Notes: a model not told the origin generated them from the sequence alone. DNA of 41,969 nucleotides from Candidatus Levyibacteriota bacterium (GCA_013816255.1 JACDET010000006.1:4586-46554), one strand, 5' to 3'; numbered from the stretch's first letter, positions 1-9,190 are shown. Program-made: numbers and translations.

Positions 1-134
1 ATATCTTCACTGATAGTCGAAGTAACGTAGATATGGTAAACGTTAAATCCTATCCAGGCTACAACAACAATAAAGGATGAGCCAAGAATAAAAAGAATAT
101 CTTTATGCCGTTTGTTTTGTTTATTCGGTTTCAT
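1..134 (-). CDS. N-terminal fragment of a single-pass membrane protein (pilus operon)
   Basis: Reading leftwards from an ATG at 134, an open frame continues off the window edge (44 codons visible). It begins with a basic stretch (MKPNKQNKRHKD) followed by a hydrophobic segment of about 20 residues (ILFILGSSFIVVVAWIGF), as in a type II membrane anchor. It starts 4 nt after the stop of the PilO-like gene, so it is probably the third gene of the same operon. Its position would suit a PilP-like or other pilus accessory protein, but too little is visible to identify it. Confidence 0.6.
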   Translation of the reverse strand, partial: MKPNKQNKRHKDILFILGSSFIVVVAWIGFNVYHIYVTSTISED

Positions 135-138
135 ATGC

Positions 139-756
139 TTAAGGTTTAAAATATTGTCGTCCCCGTAATGTTAATATCAGATCATTTGTTTTAGTGTCAC
201 GCCCTATACTCATTGATTCGACGGTGATAACACGGCTTAATCGGGAAAGAGATGCTGAAAAGTCAATCATGTTCTGGTACGCTCCTTCAGCTTGTAAAGT
301 AAAGATATAGGAGAGAGTTTTTGTTGATGGTTGATTTGATGCCAATTGTACTTCGGCCACACGAAATGTCGAGATCGTGACGTTATTTTGTTGTGCCAAA
401 GCTTCAACTTGTGCACTGAGTAATGGAGCATCAGCAGACGTAGGAATGGCTGCATATATTATAGGCAGGTCCTTTTCAAGAACATTATATTGTTGCTGGA
501 GAGAACTTAAGTTATTTATTTTGGTAGTCAGTTGCTCCTCAACTGCTTCATTATCCGCGAGTTCTTTTTGTAGTTCTGCAATCGTTGTCAGTGTAGGATT
601 GATAGCAAAAATACCAAAAAATGAAAGTGCCGCCAAAGTCAATGCAATTGCCACAAAGATTGTTGTATTTTCCTGCTCCATGCTCGGGAGAAGTTTAAGA
701 TATTCGCGGTATTTGGCCGCTGATAAATTTTCAAAATAACTTTTAGGCAGTTTCAT
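139..756 (-). CDS. pilO: PilO-like type IV pilus inner-membrane protein
   Basis: A 205-residue protein with a short cytoplasmic N-terminus, one membrane segment at about residues 31-52, a coiled-coil stretch (about 58-95, rich in Glu/Gln/Leu) and a C-terminal alpha/beta domain. This is the layout of PilO, which pairs with PilN to form the alignment subcomplex of the type IV pilus or type II secretion machine. It lies 5 nt downstream of the PilN-like gene. The call rests on architecture and gene order, because PilO sequences diverge strongly. It could be another pilus assembly protein of the same fold. Confidence 0.65.
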   Translation of the reverse strand: MKLPKSYFENLSAAKYREYLKLLPSMEQENTTIFVAIALTLAALSFFGIFAINPTLTTIAELQKELADNEAVEEQLTTKINNLSSLQQQYNVLEKDLPIIYAAIPTSADAPLLSAQVEALAQQNNVTISTFRVAEVQLASNQPSTKTLSYIFTLQAEGAYQNMIDFSASLSRLSRVITVESMSIGRDTKTNDLILTLRGRQYFKP

Positions 757-761
757 ATATA

Positions 762-1376
762 TTACTCTCCAAGAGCTGGTATTGGTGCTCCGACGGTAGG
801 ATCATTCGTTTGATCAGTTTTATCAAATGCAGATTGTTTCAATGACGCGGTAATACTGACATTGATTCGTGAAGTTGAGGTACTGTTCTCAACTTTATCA
901 ACAATAACACCGGTTACGGATGGGTGGGCACGAAGAGCAGCGACAAACTGAGAAAGAATTTCAGTAGACGAGGCTTGCATTTCAATCTTGGCATTCTCAG
1001 GTTCAATGGTAAGATTTTTAAAGGTAACTTTACCTTGTCCTAGCTTTGTTATATCACTAAATATATTTGTTGTGGTTGTCCCGATAGCGTCATAGCGTTC
1101 AACAAGCGCTAATCTATCTTGAATGTCACGAAAGTTTTCTTCTGACTTTTGGAAGTTAGCCACAATAAAACTTTGTGCTTCAATTTTGTCATGCAAATCA
1201 ACAATTTTCATATCCAAGTCAAAACGCATGAGAAATGTCCCAAGCGCGACCATTTCAACGAGTATGATCAAAAGTCTTCCAACACTGAGCGTCCAATTAA
1301 GAAGTTGTGTCACAAAACTCTCACCTTTTTGTGGTAACAAATTGATTGTCGGGACAGTTCTTTCAGCCATAGCCAT
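762..1376 (-). CDS. pilN: PilN-like type IV pilus assembly protein
   Basis: A 204-residue protein whose N-terminus carries the INLLP motif (residues 11-15) typical of the PilM-binding tail of PilN. A membrane segment follows at about 30-50, then a coiled coil (about 53-95) and a periplasmic alpha/beta domain. In known systems PilN recruits cytoplasmic PilM and dimerises with PilO. A pilM gene would normally lie just upstream, but here the gene is first in its operon and faces fusA divergently. The promoter at 1410-1438 and a hairpin at the expected transcript start support this start codon. Confidence 0.72.
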   Translation of the reverse strand: MAMAERTVPTINLLPQKGESFVTQLLNWTLSVGRLLIILVEMVALGTFLMRFDLDMKIVDLHDKIEAQSFIVANFQKSEENFRDIQDRLALVERYDAIGTTTTNIFSDITKLGQGKVTFKNLTIEPENAKIEMQASSTEILSQFVAALRAHPSVTGVIVDKVENSTSTSRINVSITASLKQSAFDKTDQTNDPTVGAPIPALGE

Positions 1377-1377
1377 A

Positions 1378-1403
1378 AAACCGTCATTGATACAAAACGG
1401 CTT
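1378..1403 (-). promoter_or_regulatory. 5'-terminal hairpin of the pilN transcript
   Basis: AAGCCGT and ACGGTTT (minus strand) can form a 7-bp stem, including one G-T pair, with a 12-nt loop. The stem begins at the predicted transcription start and ends 1 nt before the pilN ATG, so the leader would be almost entirely hairpin. Confidence 0.45.
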
Positions 1404-1409
1404 AATTTT

Positions 1410-1438
1410 AGTGTATGAGTTCTTGAGGCAAAAGTCAA
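1410..1438 (-). promoter_or_regulatory. Promoter of the pilN-pilO operon
   Basis: On the minus strand, TTGACT (1438-1433) is followed after exactly 17 nt by TACACT (1415-1410), a good sigma-70-type pair. The expected first transcribed base is near 1403, the 5' foot of the hairpin at 1378-1403. Confidence 0.6.
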
Positions 1439-1498
1439 AGTAAATTACTTAAAATATTCATAGAGTGTATATTACTTCTAGAAAACTGACACTAAGTA

Positions 1499-1507
1499 TG
1501 CTATACT
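1499..1507 (+). promoter_or_regulatory. Extended -10 promoter of fusA
   Basis: TGCTATACT is an extended -10 element with no convincing -35 at 17 nt. Transcription would begin near 1514-1516. Confidence 0.55.
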
Positions 1508-1515
1508 TTTTCAAG

Positions 1516-1541
1516 TCCCGGTAGTCGGGATGATTTTTTTT
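1516..1541 (+). promoter_or_regulatory. 5'-terminal hairpin plus U-tract in the fusA leader
   Basis: TCCCG (1516-1520) and CGGGA (1526-1530) form a short GC-rich stem. A run of eight T (1534-1541) follows, 5 nt before the fusA ATG. It resembles a weak intrinsic terminator at the very start of the transcript; an attenuator or a 5' stabiliser are both possible. Confidence 0.45.
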
Positions 1542-1546
1542 AACCT

Positions 1547-3685
1547 ATGGCAGACGCTAAATCACGAATTTACCCACTTAATCGCATTCGTAACATCGGA
1601 ATTATTGCGCATATTGATGCAGGTAAAACAACCACCACTGAACGTATTTTGTTCTACACGGGTCGTACTTATAAAATTGGTGATATTGACGACGGAAATA
1701 CACAAATGGACTGGATGGATCAGGAAAAAGAACGTGGTATTACTATCGTTTCTGCTGCGACAACAGCTTTCTGGGTTCCAAAGACAGGCCAATTTGCAGG
1801 GGATGAGCACCGCTTTAATATTATTGATACTCCTGGACACGTTGACTTTACCGCTGAAGTAGAACGATCGCTGCGTGTACTTGATGGGGGAGTAACCGTA
1901 CTTGATGCTGAAGAGGGCGTACAATCACAATCCGAAACAGTATGGCGCCAAGCTGATAAATATAAAGTTCCACGTATCTGTTTTGTGAACAAAATGGATA
2001 AATTAGGAGCAGACTTCCTCCAAACAGTCAAAAGTGTTGTGGACCGCCTCGGTGCAAATCCTGCTATTATGGTGCTTCCAATTGGTGCCGAAGATACCTA
2101 TATCGGTAACGTTGACCTTTTGACTCGTCAATCATTTATCTGGGGATCAGATGAACTTGGCGCAAAGTACGAAGTAAAAGATGAAGTCCCTGAAGACATG
2201 AAAGATCAGGTTGAAGAATATCGTAATAAACTTATTGAAAAGATCTCCGAAACAGACGACGTGCTTCTTGAAAAATATCTTGGTGGGGAAGAGCCAACAG
2301 TTGAAGAATTGAGAAAAGCTCTTCGGGCCGCAGTTATTGCATACAAATTAGTTCCAATGTATGCAGGAACTTCACTTCGTAACAAAGGTGTACAACCACT
2401 CTTAGACGCAATTGTTGATTATCTTCCATCCCCACAAGATTTAGACGATGTTAAAGGACTTAATCCAAAAACTGGTGCTGAAGAGACCCGTAAGCTTGTT
2501 CCTGAAGAAGATTTCTCAGGTTTGGCATTTAAGATTCAAAATGATCCACACGTAGGAAAGATTGCATACTTTCGTGTCTATTCAGGTAAATTAAGTGCTG
2601 GGTCCTATGTTGTTAATGCCAATAAAGGTATTAAAGAACGTATCGGGAGACTGCTTCTTATGCATGCAAACGATCGTGAAGATGTGAAAGAAGCATATGC
2701 AGGTGAAATTGTGGCAATTGTCGGTTTGAAAGATACTATTACAGGAGATACACTTTGTGATGAAGCAAAGCAAATTGTTCTTGAGCAAATCACCTTTCCA
2801 GATCCTGTTATTTCACTTGCTATTGAGCCAAAGACAAAATCAGATCAGGAAAAGCTTGGTTATTCACTCAAGAGACTTATGGAAGAAGATCCGACGTTTA
2901 CTGTGAAGAGTAATCCAGAAACAGGCCAGACAATTATCTCAGGTATCGGAGAATTGCAGCTTGAAATTATGGTTGACCGTATGAAGCGCGAATTCGGTGT
3001 TGAAGCAAATGTCGGAGCTCCGCAAGTCGCATATAAAGAAGCTATTGTCGAAAAAGCAGAGGCCGAAGGTAAATACATCAGACAATCTGGAGGAAACGGT
3101 ATGTATGGTCACTGCTTCCTTAGAATTGAACCCCAACCACGAGGTGAAGGTTTTGCATTTGTTGATGCCATTAAAGGTGGATCGATTCCTGCAGAATATA
3201 TAAAAGCCGTTGAAAAAGGCGTCAAAGAAACACTTAAAAATGGTGTACTGTTAGGCTTTCCGCTTATTGATATTAAAGTAACTTGCTATGACGGGTCATA
3301 CCATGATGTTGACTCTTCAGAAATTGCTTATAAGATCGCTGCAAGTCAGGCAATTCAGGCTGCATCAAAGAAAGCCGGTATTACGCTTCTTGAACCGATC
3401 ATGAAAGTTGAAGTTACCACACCAAATGAATATATGGGTGAAGTTATGGGTGATCTCTCATCAAAGCGGGGACAAATCTCAGGTAATGAAGAGCGTGGAA
3501 ATGCAGCTATTATTTTGGCACAAGTTCCATTATCTGAGCTTTCAGGATATGCAACACAATTACGCAGTCTTACCAAAGGCCGTGCAAGTTATTATATGGA
3601 GCCAAGTCACTATGAATTCGTGCCAAAACACATTGTTGACGACCTCTTAGCCAAATCCACATTTACTGGCCGGATTGAACAGTAA
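1547..3685 (+). CDS. fusA: Elongation factor G
   Basis: This 712-residue GTPase catalyses translocation of tRNAs and mRNA on the ribosome and, with RRF, ribosome recycling. G1 is AHIDAGKT (residues 21-28), G2 RGITI, G3 DTPGHVDF (from residue 94) and G4 NKMD (148-151). Domain II and the C-terminal domains are complete, and the length is normal for EF-G. It stands alone: rpsL and rpsG, its usual str-operon partners, are not beside it, and tuf lies about 5.7 kb away behind unrelated genes. The start at 1547 fits the family N-terminus and lies just after the leader hairpin. Confidence 0.97.
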   Translation: MADAKSRIYPLNRIRNIGIIAHIDAGKTTTTERILFYTGRTYKIGDIDDGNTQMDWMDQEKERGITIVSAATTAFWVPKTGQFAGDEHRFNIIDTPGHVDFTAEVERSLRVLDGGVTVLDAEEGVQSQSETVWRQADKYKVPRICFVNKMDKLGADFLQTVKSVVDRLGANPAIMVLPIGAEDTYIGNVDLLTRQSFIWGSDELGAKYEVKDEVPEDMKDQVEEYRNKLIEKISETDDVLLEKYLGGEEPTVEELRKALRAAVIAYKLVPMYAGTSLRNKGVQPLLDAIVDYLPSPQDLDDVKGLNPKTGAEETRKLVPEEDFSGLAFKIQNDPHVGKIAYFRVYSGKLSAGSYVVNANKGIKERIGRLLLMHANDREDVKEAYAGEIVAIVGLKDTITGDTLCDEAKQIVLEQITFPDPVISLAIEPKTKSDQEKLGYSLKRLMEEDPTFTVKSNPETGQTIISGIGELQLEIMVDRMKREFGVEANVGAPQVAYKEAIVEKAEAEGKYIRQSGGNGMYGHCFLRIEPQPRGEGFAFVDAIKGGSIPAEYIKAVEKGVKETLKNGVLLGFPLIDIKVTCYDGSYHDVDSSEIAYKIAASQAIQAASKKAGITLLEPIMKVEVTTPNEYMGEVMGDLSSKRGQISGNEERGNAAIILAQVPLSELSGYATQLRSLTKGRASYYMEPSHYEFVPKHIVDDLLAKSTFTGRIEQ

Positions 3686-3713
3686 TTTATCTTCATAAGC
3701 TCCGCAACATATT

Positions 3714-3722
3714 TGGTATAAT
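3714..3722 (+). promoter_or_regulatory. Extended -10 promoter, leaderless start
   Basis: TGGTATAAT ends 7 nt before the ATG at 3730, so the first transcribed base should be at or next to the start codon. Confidence 0.6.
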
Positions 3723-3729
3723 TCTTGAC

Positions 3730-4179
3730 ATGGCAACCGAATCTTTTTGTGGTACTCAAGACCGTTGTGTACAATGTCCAGTTATAAAGTACCAGGATGA
3801 GACAATTAAAAATAAGAAAACCCGTATTGCAGATTCTCTTCAGCAGGGGATGAGGGCATTGGATCGAGCTGCTGTAGCTGATTCTGAAAGTGAACGCACG
3901 CACGCATATAATAGTGCGCAATATTTTGTAAATATTGTTGATAATACTGAAGCTAGTATTCCGGCAACACAAAGGCAGATAGGGGAATTAACTTTAAATT
4001 GTGAAGGTCCACGAAAGATTAGGAATGTACTAACGCTTGGGAGAACTATATATGAGTGTGATTCACGAAGTAAATGGCGTAATGCATATCGGAAAATACG
4101 TTTTTTTCAAGCTTTGTACGCAGAAGCTAAAATGATTTATCAAATGCGTAAAGCAACAACAATGAACATCCGGGAATGA
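3730..4179 (+). CDS. Hypothetical protein with an N-terminal Cys cluster
   Basis: A 149-residue soluble protein that I do not recognise. It has three cysteines near the N-terminus (FCGTQDRCVQCPV) that could bind metal, then a helix-rich, strongly charged body with many Arg and Lys (for example SRSKWRNAYRKIRFF). No membrane segment or signal peptide is apparent. It has its own promoter ending 7 nt before the ATG and no Shine-Dalgarno sequence, so the mRNA is probably leaderless. It is a lone gene, followed by a long gap. Confidence 0.6.
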   Translation: MATESFCGTQDRCVQCPVIKYQDETIKNKKTRIADSLQQGMRALDRAAVADSESERTHAYNSAQYFVNIVDNTEASIPATQRQIGELTLNCEGPRKIRNVLTLGRTIYECDSRSKWRNAYRKIRFFQALYAEAKMIYQMRKATTMNIRE

Positions 4180-4651
4180 GTGGGGAAGAGAGTAGTACAA
4201 ACTATATCACGTACATCCTATATAGTTAGGCTATCAAACTATATCATTTAGTTTTCACGAAATGACTTTTCACAGCGCTATAATATGAAAAAAATACGAA
4301 CGCACATTATAGGGTCTAAAATGTGGATAAATAGTGGTTGCTATAGTGTAATAACGCAATTCAGGGTGTCATATCCAGCTAGTTTTGGCAGTCTGAGTCT
4401 TTATTGCTAAACTGGTATATTGCTGTAATGTTTGAGAAGATAATAAAATTTTATTTTTCAGGGGACATAAAATAAGTGCGTTAGGTCTCCCCTACATAAA
4501 GCAACTTTTGACTCCCCTGCCAAATGCATACGTTTTGTTCAAAAAAAAGATTTAAATAATAATATTTGTTTACATACTGTTTATATAGAGAAAAGATACT
4601 AATGCAATTCCCCTACCGCATATCGAATAAAGATTGCTATAATAGAGACAT
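4180..4651. other. 472-bp intergenic gap with repeats and orphan promoter
   Basis: No convincing gene. The 12-mer CAAACTATATCA occurs twice (4198-4209 and 4235-4246) and flanks ATATAGT (4220-4226), which can pair with ACTATAT in either copy, giving an operator-like arrangement. A -10-like TATAAT at 4279-4284 is followed by a weak 41-codon frame (ATG at 4285). AGGGGA near 4460 and TCTCCCCT near 4486 could form a hairpin. An unrecognised small RNA is possible but unproven. Confidence 0.35.
4635..4643 (+). promoter_or_regulatory. Extended -10 promoter of the PIG-L gene, leaderless start
   Basis: TGCTATAAT ends 8 nt before the ATG at 4652, so little or no 5' untranslated region is expected. Confidence 0.6.
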
Positions 4652-5341
4652 ATGAAGCCAGTTGTTGCAGTCTTTGCACATCCAGATGATGAAGTTTTTG
4701 GTCCAGGAGGAACCATGGCAATTTTTGCCAAAGAACGAGAGGTGTATGTCATCTGTGTAACAGATGGTGACGCAGGGATGAATAGTCTCAAAGATGATGA
4801 TGGAACAAAGAGCCTTGGCGAAATACGTAAAGAAGAGATGCGAGCATCTGCAGCCTCAATTGGCGTAAAAGAAGTCATTTTTCTTGGCTATAAAGATGGC
4901 ACACTTTGCAATAATCTCTATCATGAAATCGCAGCAAAGGTGCAAACCCAAATTGAATCCCTAGAGCCTGGAATTATCATGACATATGAACCCCGTGGCG
5001 TCTCCGGACATATTGACCATATAACTGTGTCTATGATTACGAGTTTTGTATTCGAGCGTGTACCAGCGGTCGAGGAGCTTTGGTACTACTGTATGTCTGA
5101 GTATGCACGGTCATTCCAAAAACCATATTTTATTTACTTCCCTCCTGGCTATAAAGATAGTGAGATTTCAAAAGTAGTCAATATTGAACCTGTTTGGGAT
5201 CAAAAAGTAACTGCTATGACCAAGCATGAATCACAAAAACATGATATAGATAATATCCTTGGAGCATTTAGGCACAAACGTAAAGAGGAATACTTTATAA
5301 TTTTAAAAAGAGAAGATCTCCCTAAAACAAATACGGAATAA
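4652..5341 (+). CDS. PIG-L/LmbE-family deacetylase
   Basis: A 229-residue protein of the zinc-dependent PIG-L/LmbE family, which removes N-acetyl groups from GlcNAc-type substrates. The metal and catalytic motif AHPDDE (residues 10-15) is intact, and the second metal site appears as SGHIDH. Length and fold match the family. The substrate cannot be read from sequence; a cell-envelope sugar or thiol precursor would be typical. The gene has its own promoter, and its last 20 nt overlap the convergent methyltransferase-like gene. Confidence 0.88.
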   Translation: MKPVVAVFAHPDDEVFGPGGTMAIFAKEREVYVICVTDGDAGMNSLKDDDGTKSLGEIRKEEMRASAASIGVKEVIFLGYKDGTLCNNLYHEIAAKVQTQIESLEPGIIMTYEPRGVSGHIDHITVSMITSFVFERVPAVEELWYYCMSEYARSFQKPYFIYFPPGYKDSEISKVVNIEPVWDQKVTAMTKHESQKHDIDNILGAFRHKRKEEYFIILKREDLPKTNTE

Positions 5342-5765
5342 TTCTTTTCGTTTTCTTTTTATATTCTTCATATTCCTTTACTTCTTGAGTCATTGTATGT
5401 CCTTCCCGAATAATTTTAAGAGAAATTGCCATAAGGAGTATGAGAAACGCAAAAACACGTGGTCCATTAAAATCATATTGTACAAGACTCGACATTATTA
5501 AGAGAAAGCCCGCATAAATAGGATGTCTGAGGATTTCATATGGGCCTTGGGTTACAAAGAAATATCCTTTTGGCAGTTTGTGCGTTGTTTCAGGTTTATT
5601 AACCTTTCTGGCAATAAGTGCCCAGATAATCAGAAGCGCTCCAAAGACGAGTACCATGATAAATGCTGGGCTCTGAGAGACATATGGTGGCCATGTGAGG
5701 ATAATAAACAGCGATGAGAGTATCACCAGTCCTGTAAAAAATAATGCTTTCTTTTCTGTTTCCAT
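5322..5765 (-). CDS. Isoprenylcysteine carboxyl methyltransferase-like membrane protein
   Basis: A 147-residue integral membrane protein with about four hydrophobic segments. The motif GPYEILRHPIYAG, with its RHPxY core, is the SAM-binding signature of the ICMT/phospholipid methyltransferase (PEMT) superfamily. The C-terminal tail (TQEVKEYEEYKKKTKRIIPYLF-like, Glu/Tyr/Lys rich) also matches the family. The bacterial substrate is unknown; lipid or small-molecule methylation is likely. It overlaps the 3' end of the PIG-L gene in convergent orientation. Confidence 0.8.
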   Translation of the reverse strand: METEKKALFFTGLVILSSLFIILTWPPYVSQSPAFIMVLVFGALLIIWALIARKVNKPETTHKLPKGYFFVTQGPYEILRHPIYAGFLLIMSSLVQYDFNGPRVFAFLILLMAISLKIIREGHTMTQEVKEYEEYKKKTKRIIPYLF

Positions 5766-5791
5766 AGAAATAGTATAAATGAAAAGTAGTA

Positions 5792-5797
5792 TATAAT
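5792..5797 (+). promoter_or_regulatory. -10 element of the GH18-like gene, leaderless start
   Basis: TATAAT ends 6 nt before the ATG at 5804, placing the likely transcription start on the start codon. No clear -35 is visible. Confidence 0.5.
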
Positions 5798-5803
5798 GGA
5801 AGC

Positions 5804-6598
5804 ATGAAACGGTTTATCCTTGTCGTTCTCCTTCTGTTTCTTTTAGTATTTGTTATTCTCCAGGCAGCCAAAGCAAAAGTTGGTCGGGATCTCGCGCAGC
5901 CTGTGCAAGAACGTATTTTGACCCCTACCCCATTCGTACCAATTGATAAAAACCAGCAGGTTACAAATTCTGTCTTTGTCCCCTACTGGGCAGTAACTGA
6001 ACAAGAAAGTGGTATGGAATATGATCAATATATTTATTTTGGTATAACGCCAACAACCAAAGGCATACAGAATGAAGCGGGTTTACAACGAGTGGAATCA
6101 TTCAAAGAGCTTGTCCCTTCAGGCAAAAAGTCCCTTTTAGCCCTCCGAATGGTAGATTCTGAAATGAATGCAGACATACTGAGTGATAAAGCGGCACAGA
6201 AAAAAATTATTGCTGAAACCATGACATTTGCTAAAAAGCATAATTTCTCAGGTGTTGTCCTGGATCTTGAAATGAGCGCAATCCCTTTTGATTCTTTGGT
6301 AACACAAATTAGCGAATTCAGCCGAGATATTGCGCTACAAGCAGGAAAACAAGAGCTTACGTTTGAGATGACATTATACGGTGATACGTTTTACCGTGTC
6401 CGGCCGTTTGATGTTAAAACACTCTCTCAAACCAACGAAAACTTTATGCTTATGGCCTACGATTTTCATAAATCCCGGTCAAATCCTGGTCCCAATTTCC
6501 CACTCAAAGGAAGTAAGACATATGGATATGATATGGAAAAGCTGGCTGATGATATTCTCAGGTACTCTTCTCCTGCGAAAGTCAGTATTATTTTCTGA
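5804..6598 (+). CDS. GH18-like exported protein, N-terminal part (ends at in-frame TGA)
   Basis: 264 codons beginning with a signal peptide or anchor (a Leu/Val/Phe-rich segment at residues 3-20). The body resembles glycoside hydrolase 18 proteins of the spore-germination/SleL type. GVVLDLE, with Glu156, corresponds to the DxxDxDxE catalytic strand, and FMLMAYDFH matches the later family strand. The frame ends at TGA (6596-6598) in the middle of the barrel, just before a typical GYDWP motif. The next codon continues the same domain in the same frame (see 6599-6886). Either a nonsense mutation, a sequencing error, or readthrough explains this. Confidence 0.75.
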   Translation: MKRFILVVLLLFLLVFVILQAAKAKVGRDLAQPVQERILTPTPFVPIDKNQQVTNSVFVPYWAVTEQESGMEYDQYIYFGITPTTKGIQNEAGLQRVESFKELVPSGKKSLLALRMVDSEMNADILSDKAAQKKIIAETMTFAKKHNFSGVVLDLEMSAIPFDSLVTQISEFSRDIALQAGKQELTFEMTLYGDTFYRVRPFDVKTLSQTNENFMLMAYDFHKSRSNPGPNFPLKGSKTYGYDMEKLADDILRYSSPAKVSIIF

Positions 6599-6886
6599 AT
6601 GTTTGGGTATGACTGGCCAGTTGATGATAAAGGGAAAGCCATAGATCAAGGCAAACCGCTTACCTATGAGCAAATTCAGGCCACGTTTCTTAATGATTGC
6701 AAGTACAAGAACTGTACTATAAAGCGTGACGCATTGTCGGCTGAGACAAGTATTGCATACATTGATGCAAATGACCAAAAACATATTGTATGGTTCGAGG
6801 ATATGCAGTCAGTGAAAGAAAAACAAGAATATCTCAGAACCCGTGGTATCACCAACTTTTCATTTTGGGCGTATTCCTATTTTTGA
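6599..6886 (+). CDS. GH18-like protein, C-terminal part, same frame after TGA
   Basis: 95 codons directly following the TGA in the same reading frame. They contain the conserved end of a GH18 barrel: FGYDWPV near the start, then HIVWFEDMQSVKEK and a final GITNFSFWAYSYF strand. ATG is the first codon after TGA, so it could be started separately, but alone it would be an unfolded barrel fragment. It is best read as the rest of the upstream gene (full length would be about 360 residues). It ends 12 nt before the convergent propeller gene. Confidence 0.7.
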   Translation: MFGYDWPVDDKGKAIDQGKPLTYEQIQATFLNDCKYKNCTIKRDALSAETSIAYIDANDQKHIVWFEDMQSVKEKQEYLRTRGITNFSFWAYSYF

Positions 6887-6898
6887 TCACGTCTTCCT

Positions 6899-9184
6899 CT
6901 ACTCTACCATTTCACTCACTTCAACTGCTGTGAAGCCTGAGCGCTTCAATGGGGCTGGGAATATAGGAGATGCTGGTGTAAAGTCTGGCTTGGCATCATA
7001 AAGCTTGAAGTAAAAGACGACATTCAAATAGTTGTCTGGTTTTGGCGAGAAAGAGATCGGCAAAATTTGCTCTGATTGTTCTTGGTTAAAGAAGGATATA
7101 AAAGCATAGGGAGAGGTTACTTTTGTAATTCCAGCAGTGACGAGATCGGCAGTTTCTTTTGGATTGAGACCTAATTTATCAGCATACTCACGTAATACTC
7201 TCTCTACATCAGTTTTGCTCACAACGTTACCTTTGGTTGGAGGAGTAATTCTCTTTGCATTGGAGGCGTAATCATAGGCAATACTTTGATGTGCTTTTCC
7301 ATGTATAACCATGGCTCCATTGTCACTCAGTGTAATTGCATACTCACCTTCTGATGCTGGAATGGTATTGTAAATAGGTGTCTGGATCTTTACACGGACA
7401 GACTTACCCGTTTGGCCGTACAGGTACAGCGGTGAATCATGACATCTTCCCTCATTCTTGGCACTGTCTTTATTTATATTTTTATTTGTTTTTACACAAT
7501 CTTCATACGCTTCAGTATTAGTAGCTATACCGGTTGCTTGACACTGGGTTTCTGCAAGCTGCTCACATGTAGGACTATTCTTGTTCTGTTTAGAGCTAGT
7601 TTGAATTGGTGTGCTTTGTTGCTTCAACCGCTGTGGCGACAGATCTGATTTTAGAAAGAATGTGTACAGTTGTAAGTTTTTCTTCTCAGCGTTCTTATCT
7701 GAATACATATCTATATACGTTGGTTGCGGTATTGCTTGCGCAATTGTTTTTATACCCAAAACAGTTTCGAAATAGTTAGAAGGTAAGAGCGTTATATATT
7801 GTGCAAAAGAATCTTCTAAAGAGACAAAACTTACCTTTGAAGATGGAAAATCAAGAAGTGCTAATTGTGTGAACGCGTATGCATAATTTTCTCCGAGATT
7901 GCCTAAGTTTGACGCACTTGTATCTTGCGTTCCAATAAGTGCTTTACTTTCATTGAGCTTTGAAATATATCCGTACGCTGTCGTATCTTGCGATGGAACA
8001 ACAATCTCGTTTGGTGATTGTGTCCTTAGATTGTATGAAAAGACCCCAGTTTGACTACTCTCTTTGGATAATACTGTTAGGATAATATTGCCTGTTTGCA
8101 CTTCCCAATTAGAAGCAGCGTATGTATTTGCGTTAGTCAAGTTTGGTAATGTGAACCGTTTGAGGGATTCTGTGTTAAGTACATCAACAGTATTTGGCGT
8201 TAATAGCGCTTGCCTGTAACCATCTTTTACCGCTTTGCCATCCCCTTTTGAACCATCATATCCTGAAAAAACGAGATATTTCCCATCAGGTGAAAGAGAT
8301 GGTTGTGTGCCATATGTTCCAGCTTTCATGTTTTCTAGATTACGCTTATTTGTTCCATCAAAATCAACTACACTCATGCCGTACGCCCAACCGGCTCCAC
8401 CATTTGGATCATTTGGCAGGAACATATCAGCAAAGACCTTACCACTATTTAAGATTGCACGCGGGTAGTGAATTGGGTTTGTGAGGTTAACTTGTTCATC
8501 ATACAATAGGTTTTTAACAGAAGGTTGGGATAAATCTACTGCATATACACGCGATTTGCCTCCTTGCAAAACTTGTGATCCTTGTGCAAAGCTCACTTCC
8601 CATATCGCGAGATATTTTTTATCGGGTGAAAGGACATAATCATCTATGACGTAACCAGCACTGGCGGGGATACTCAAACTAGAGCTTTTATCTTTAATGT
8701 TATATACAGTGATTCTCTTACCATGATCCTTCGTGTCTACCTGATCTATATAGAGGAGATTTTGTGATGAAAGTACACTTACCTTTTTAATCTCGAGCGG
8801 TAATGTTGCAACAAGAAAGCTGTTTGAGGAACCAAGATCAACTGCTTTTATAACGGTTGTTTGTCCTGTCCATGCCCCGTATACCATTATCTGTGATGGG
8901 TTCTGTGCATCGGGAGCAGGTGGCGTTGTTTTTACTTGCTCGATTGATGGAGCGGGAGCTTGAGAAGTCTCAGCCTTTTCTTTCGAATCAAGAGCTTTTT
9001 TATCTGATCCACCAAATAAAACACCTAATCCAATAATGAGCATAAGCAATAATACTCCTCCTGCAATGAGAATTACTTTTTTCGAAAGAGTTTTCTTGGG
9101 AGTTACAGGAGTATTCCCATCTGCTTGGAGTTGGTCGACTGGTTTTGGCGCAGATGAATCGGAATTAGGCAGGTCGGATTGCAT
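6899..9184 (-). CDS. Large membrane-anchored beta-propeller-like protein
   Basis: A 761-residue protein with a Pro/Lys-rich cytoplasmic N-terminus, one hydrophobic anchor at about residues 35-60 (VILIAGGVLLLMLIIGLGVL) and a large extracellular part. Residues about 95-480 contain repeated strands such as LSPDKKYLAIWE and LSPDGKYLVFSGYDG, typical of TolB/WD40-like propellers. A Cys-containing segment (residues about 538-590) and a distinct C-terminal domain follow. Function is unknown; such propellers often bind proteins or glycans at the surface. TTGACA and CACAAT, 18 nt apart, place the transcript start at the ATG. Confidence 0.7.
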   Translation of the reverse strand: MQSDLPNSDSSAPKPVDQLQADGNTPVTPKKTLSKKVILIAGGVLLLMLIIGLGVLFGGSDKKALDSKEKAETSQAPAPSIEQVKTTPPAPDAQNPSQIMVYGAWTGQTTVIKAVDLGSSNSFLVATLPLEIKKVSVLSSQNLLYIDQVDTKDHGKRITVYNIKDKSSSLSIPASAGYVIDDYVLSPDKKYLAIWEVSFAQGSQVLQGGKSRVYAVDLSQPSVKNLLYDEQVNLTNPIHYPRAILNSGKVFADMFLPNDPNGGAGWAYGMSVVDFDGTNKRNLENMKAGTYGTQPSLSPDGKYLVFSGYDGSKGDGKAVKDGYRQALLTPNTVDVLNTESLKRFTLPNLTNANTYAASNWEVQTGNIILTVLSKESSQTGVFSYNLRTQSPNEIVVPSQDTTAYGYISKLNESKALIGTQDTSASNLGNLGENYAYAFTQLALLDFPSSKVSFVSLEDSFAQYITLLPSNYFETVLGIKTIAQAIPQPTYIDMYSDKNAEKKNLQLYTFFLKSDLSPQRLKQQSTPIQTSSKQNKNSPTCEQLAETQCQATGIATNTEAYEDCVKTNKNINKDSAKNEGRCHDSPLYLYGQTGKSVRVKIQTPIYNTIPASEGEYAITLSDNGAMVIHGKAHQSIAYDYASNAKRITPPTKGNVVSKTDVERVLREYADKLGLNPKETADLVTAGITKVTSPYAFISFFNQEQSEQILPISFSPKPDNYLNVVFYFKLYDAKPDFTPASPIFPAPLKRSGFTAVEVSEMVE

Positions 9185-9190
9185 AAACTT

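Noticed and set aside
4285-4410. 41-codon frame after the TATAAT at 4279
   Set aside because: No recognisable protein features, no ribosome binding site, and atypical composition; kept only as part of the gap description.
6596-6598. UGA recoded as glycine (code 25)
   Set aside because: TGA ends rplO, rplR and the gene at 3730, where readthrough would extend well-bounded proteins, so UGA is a normal stop here.
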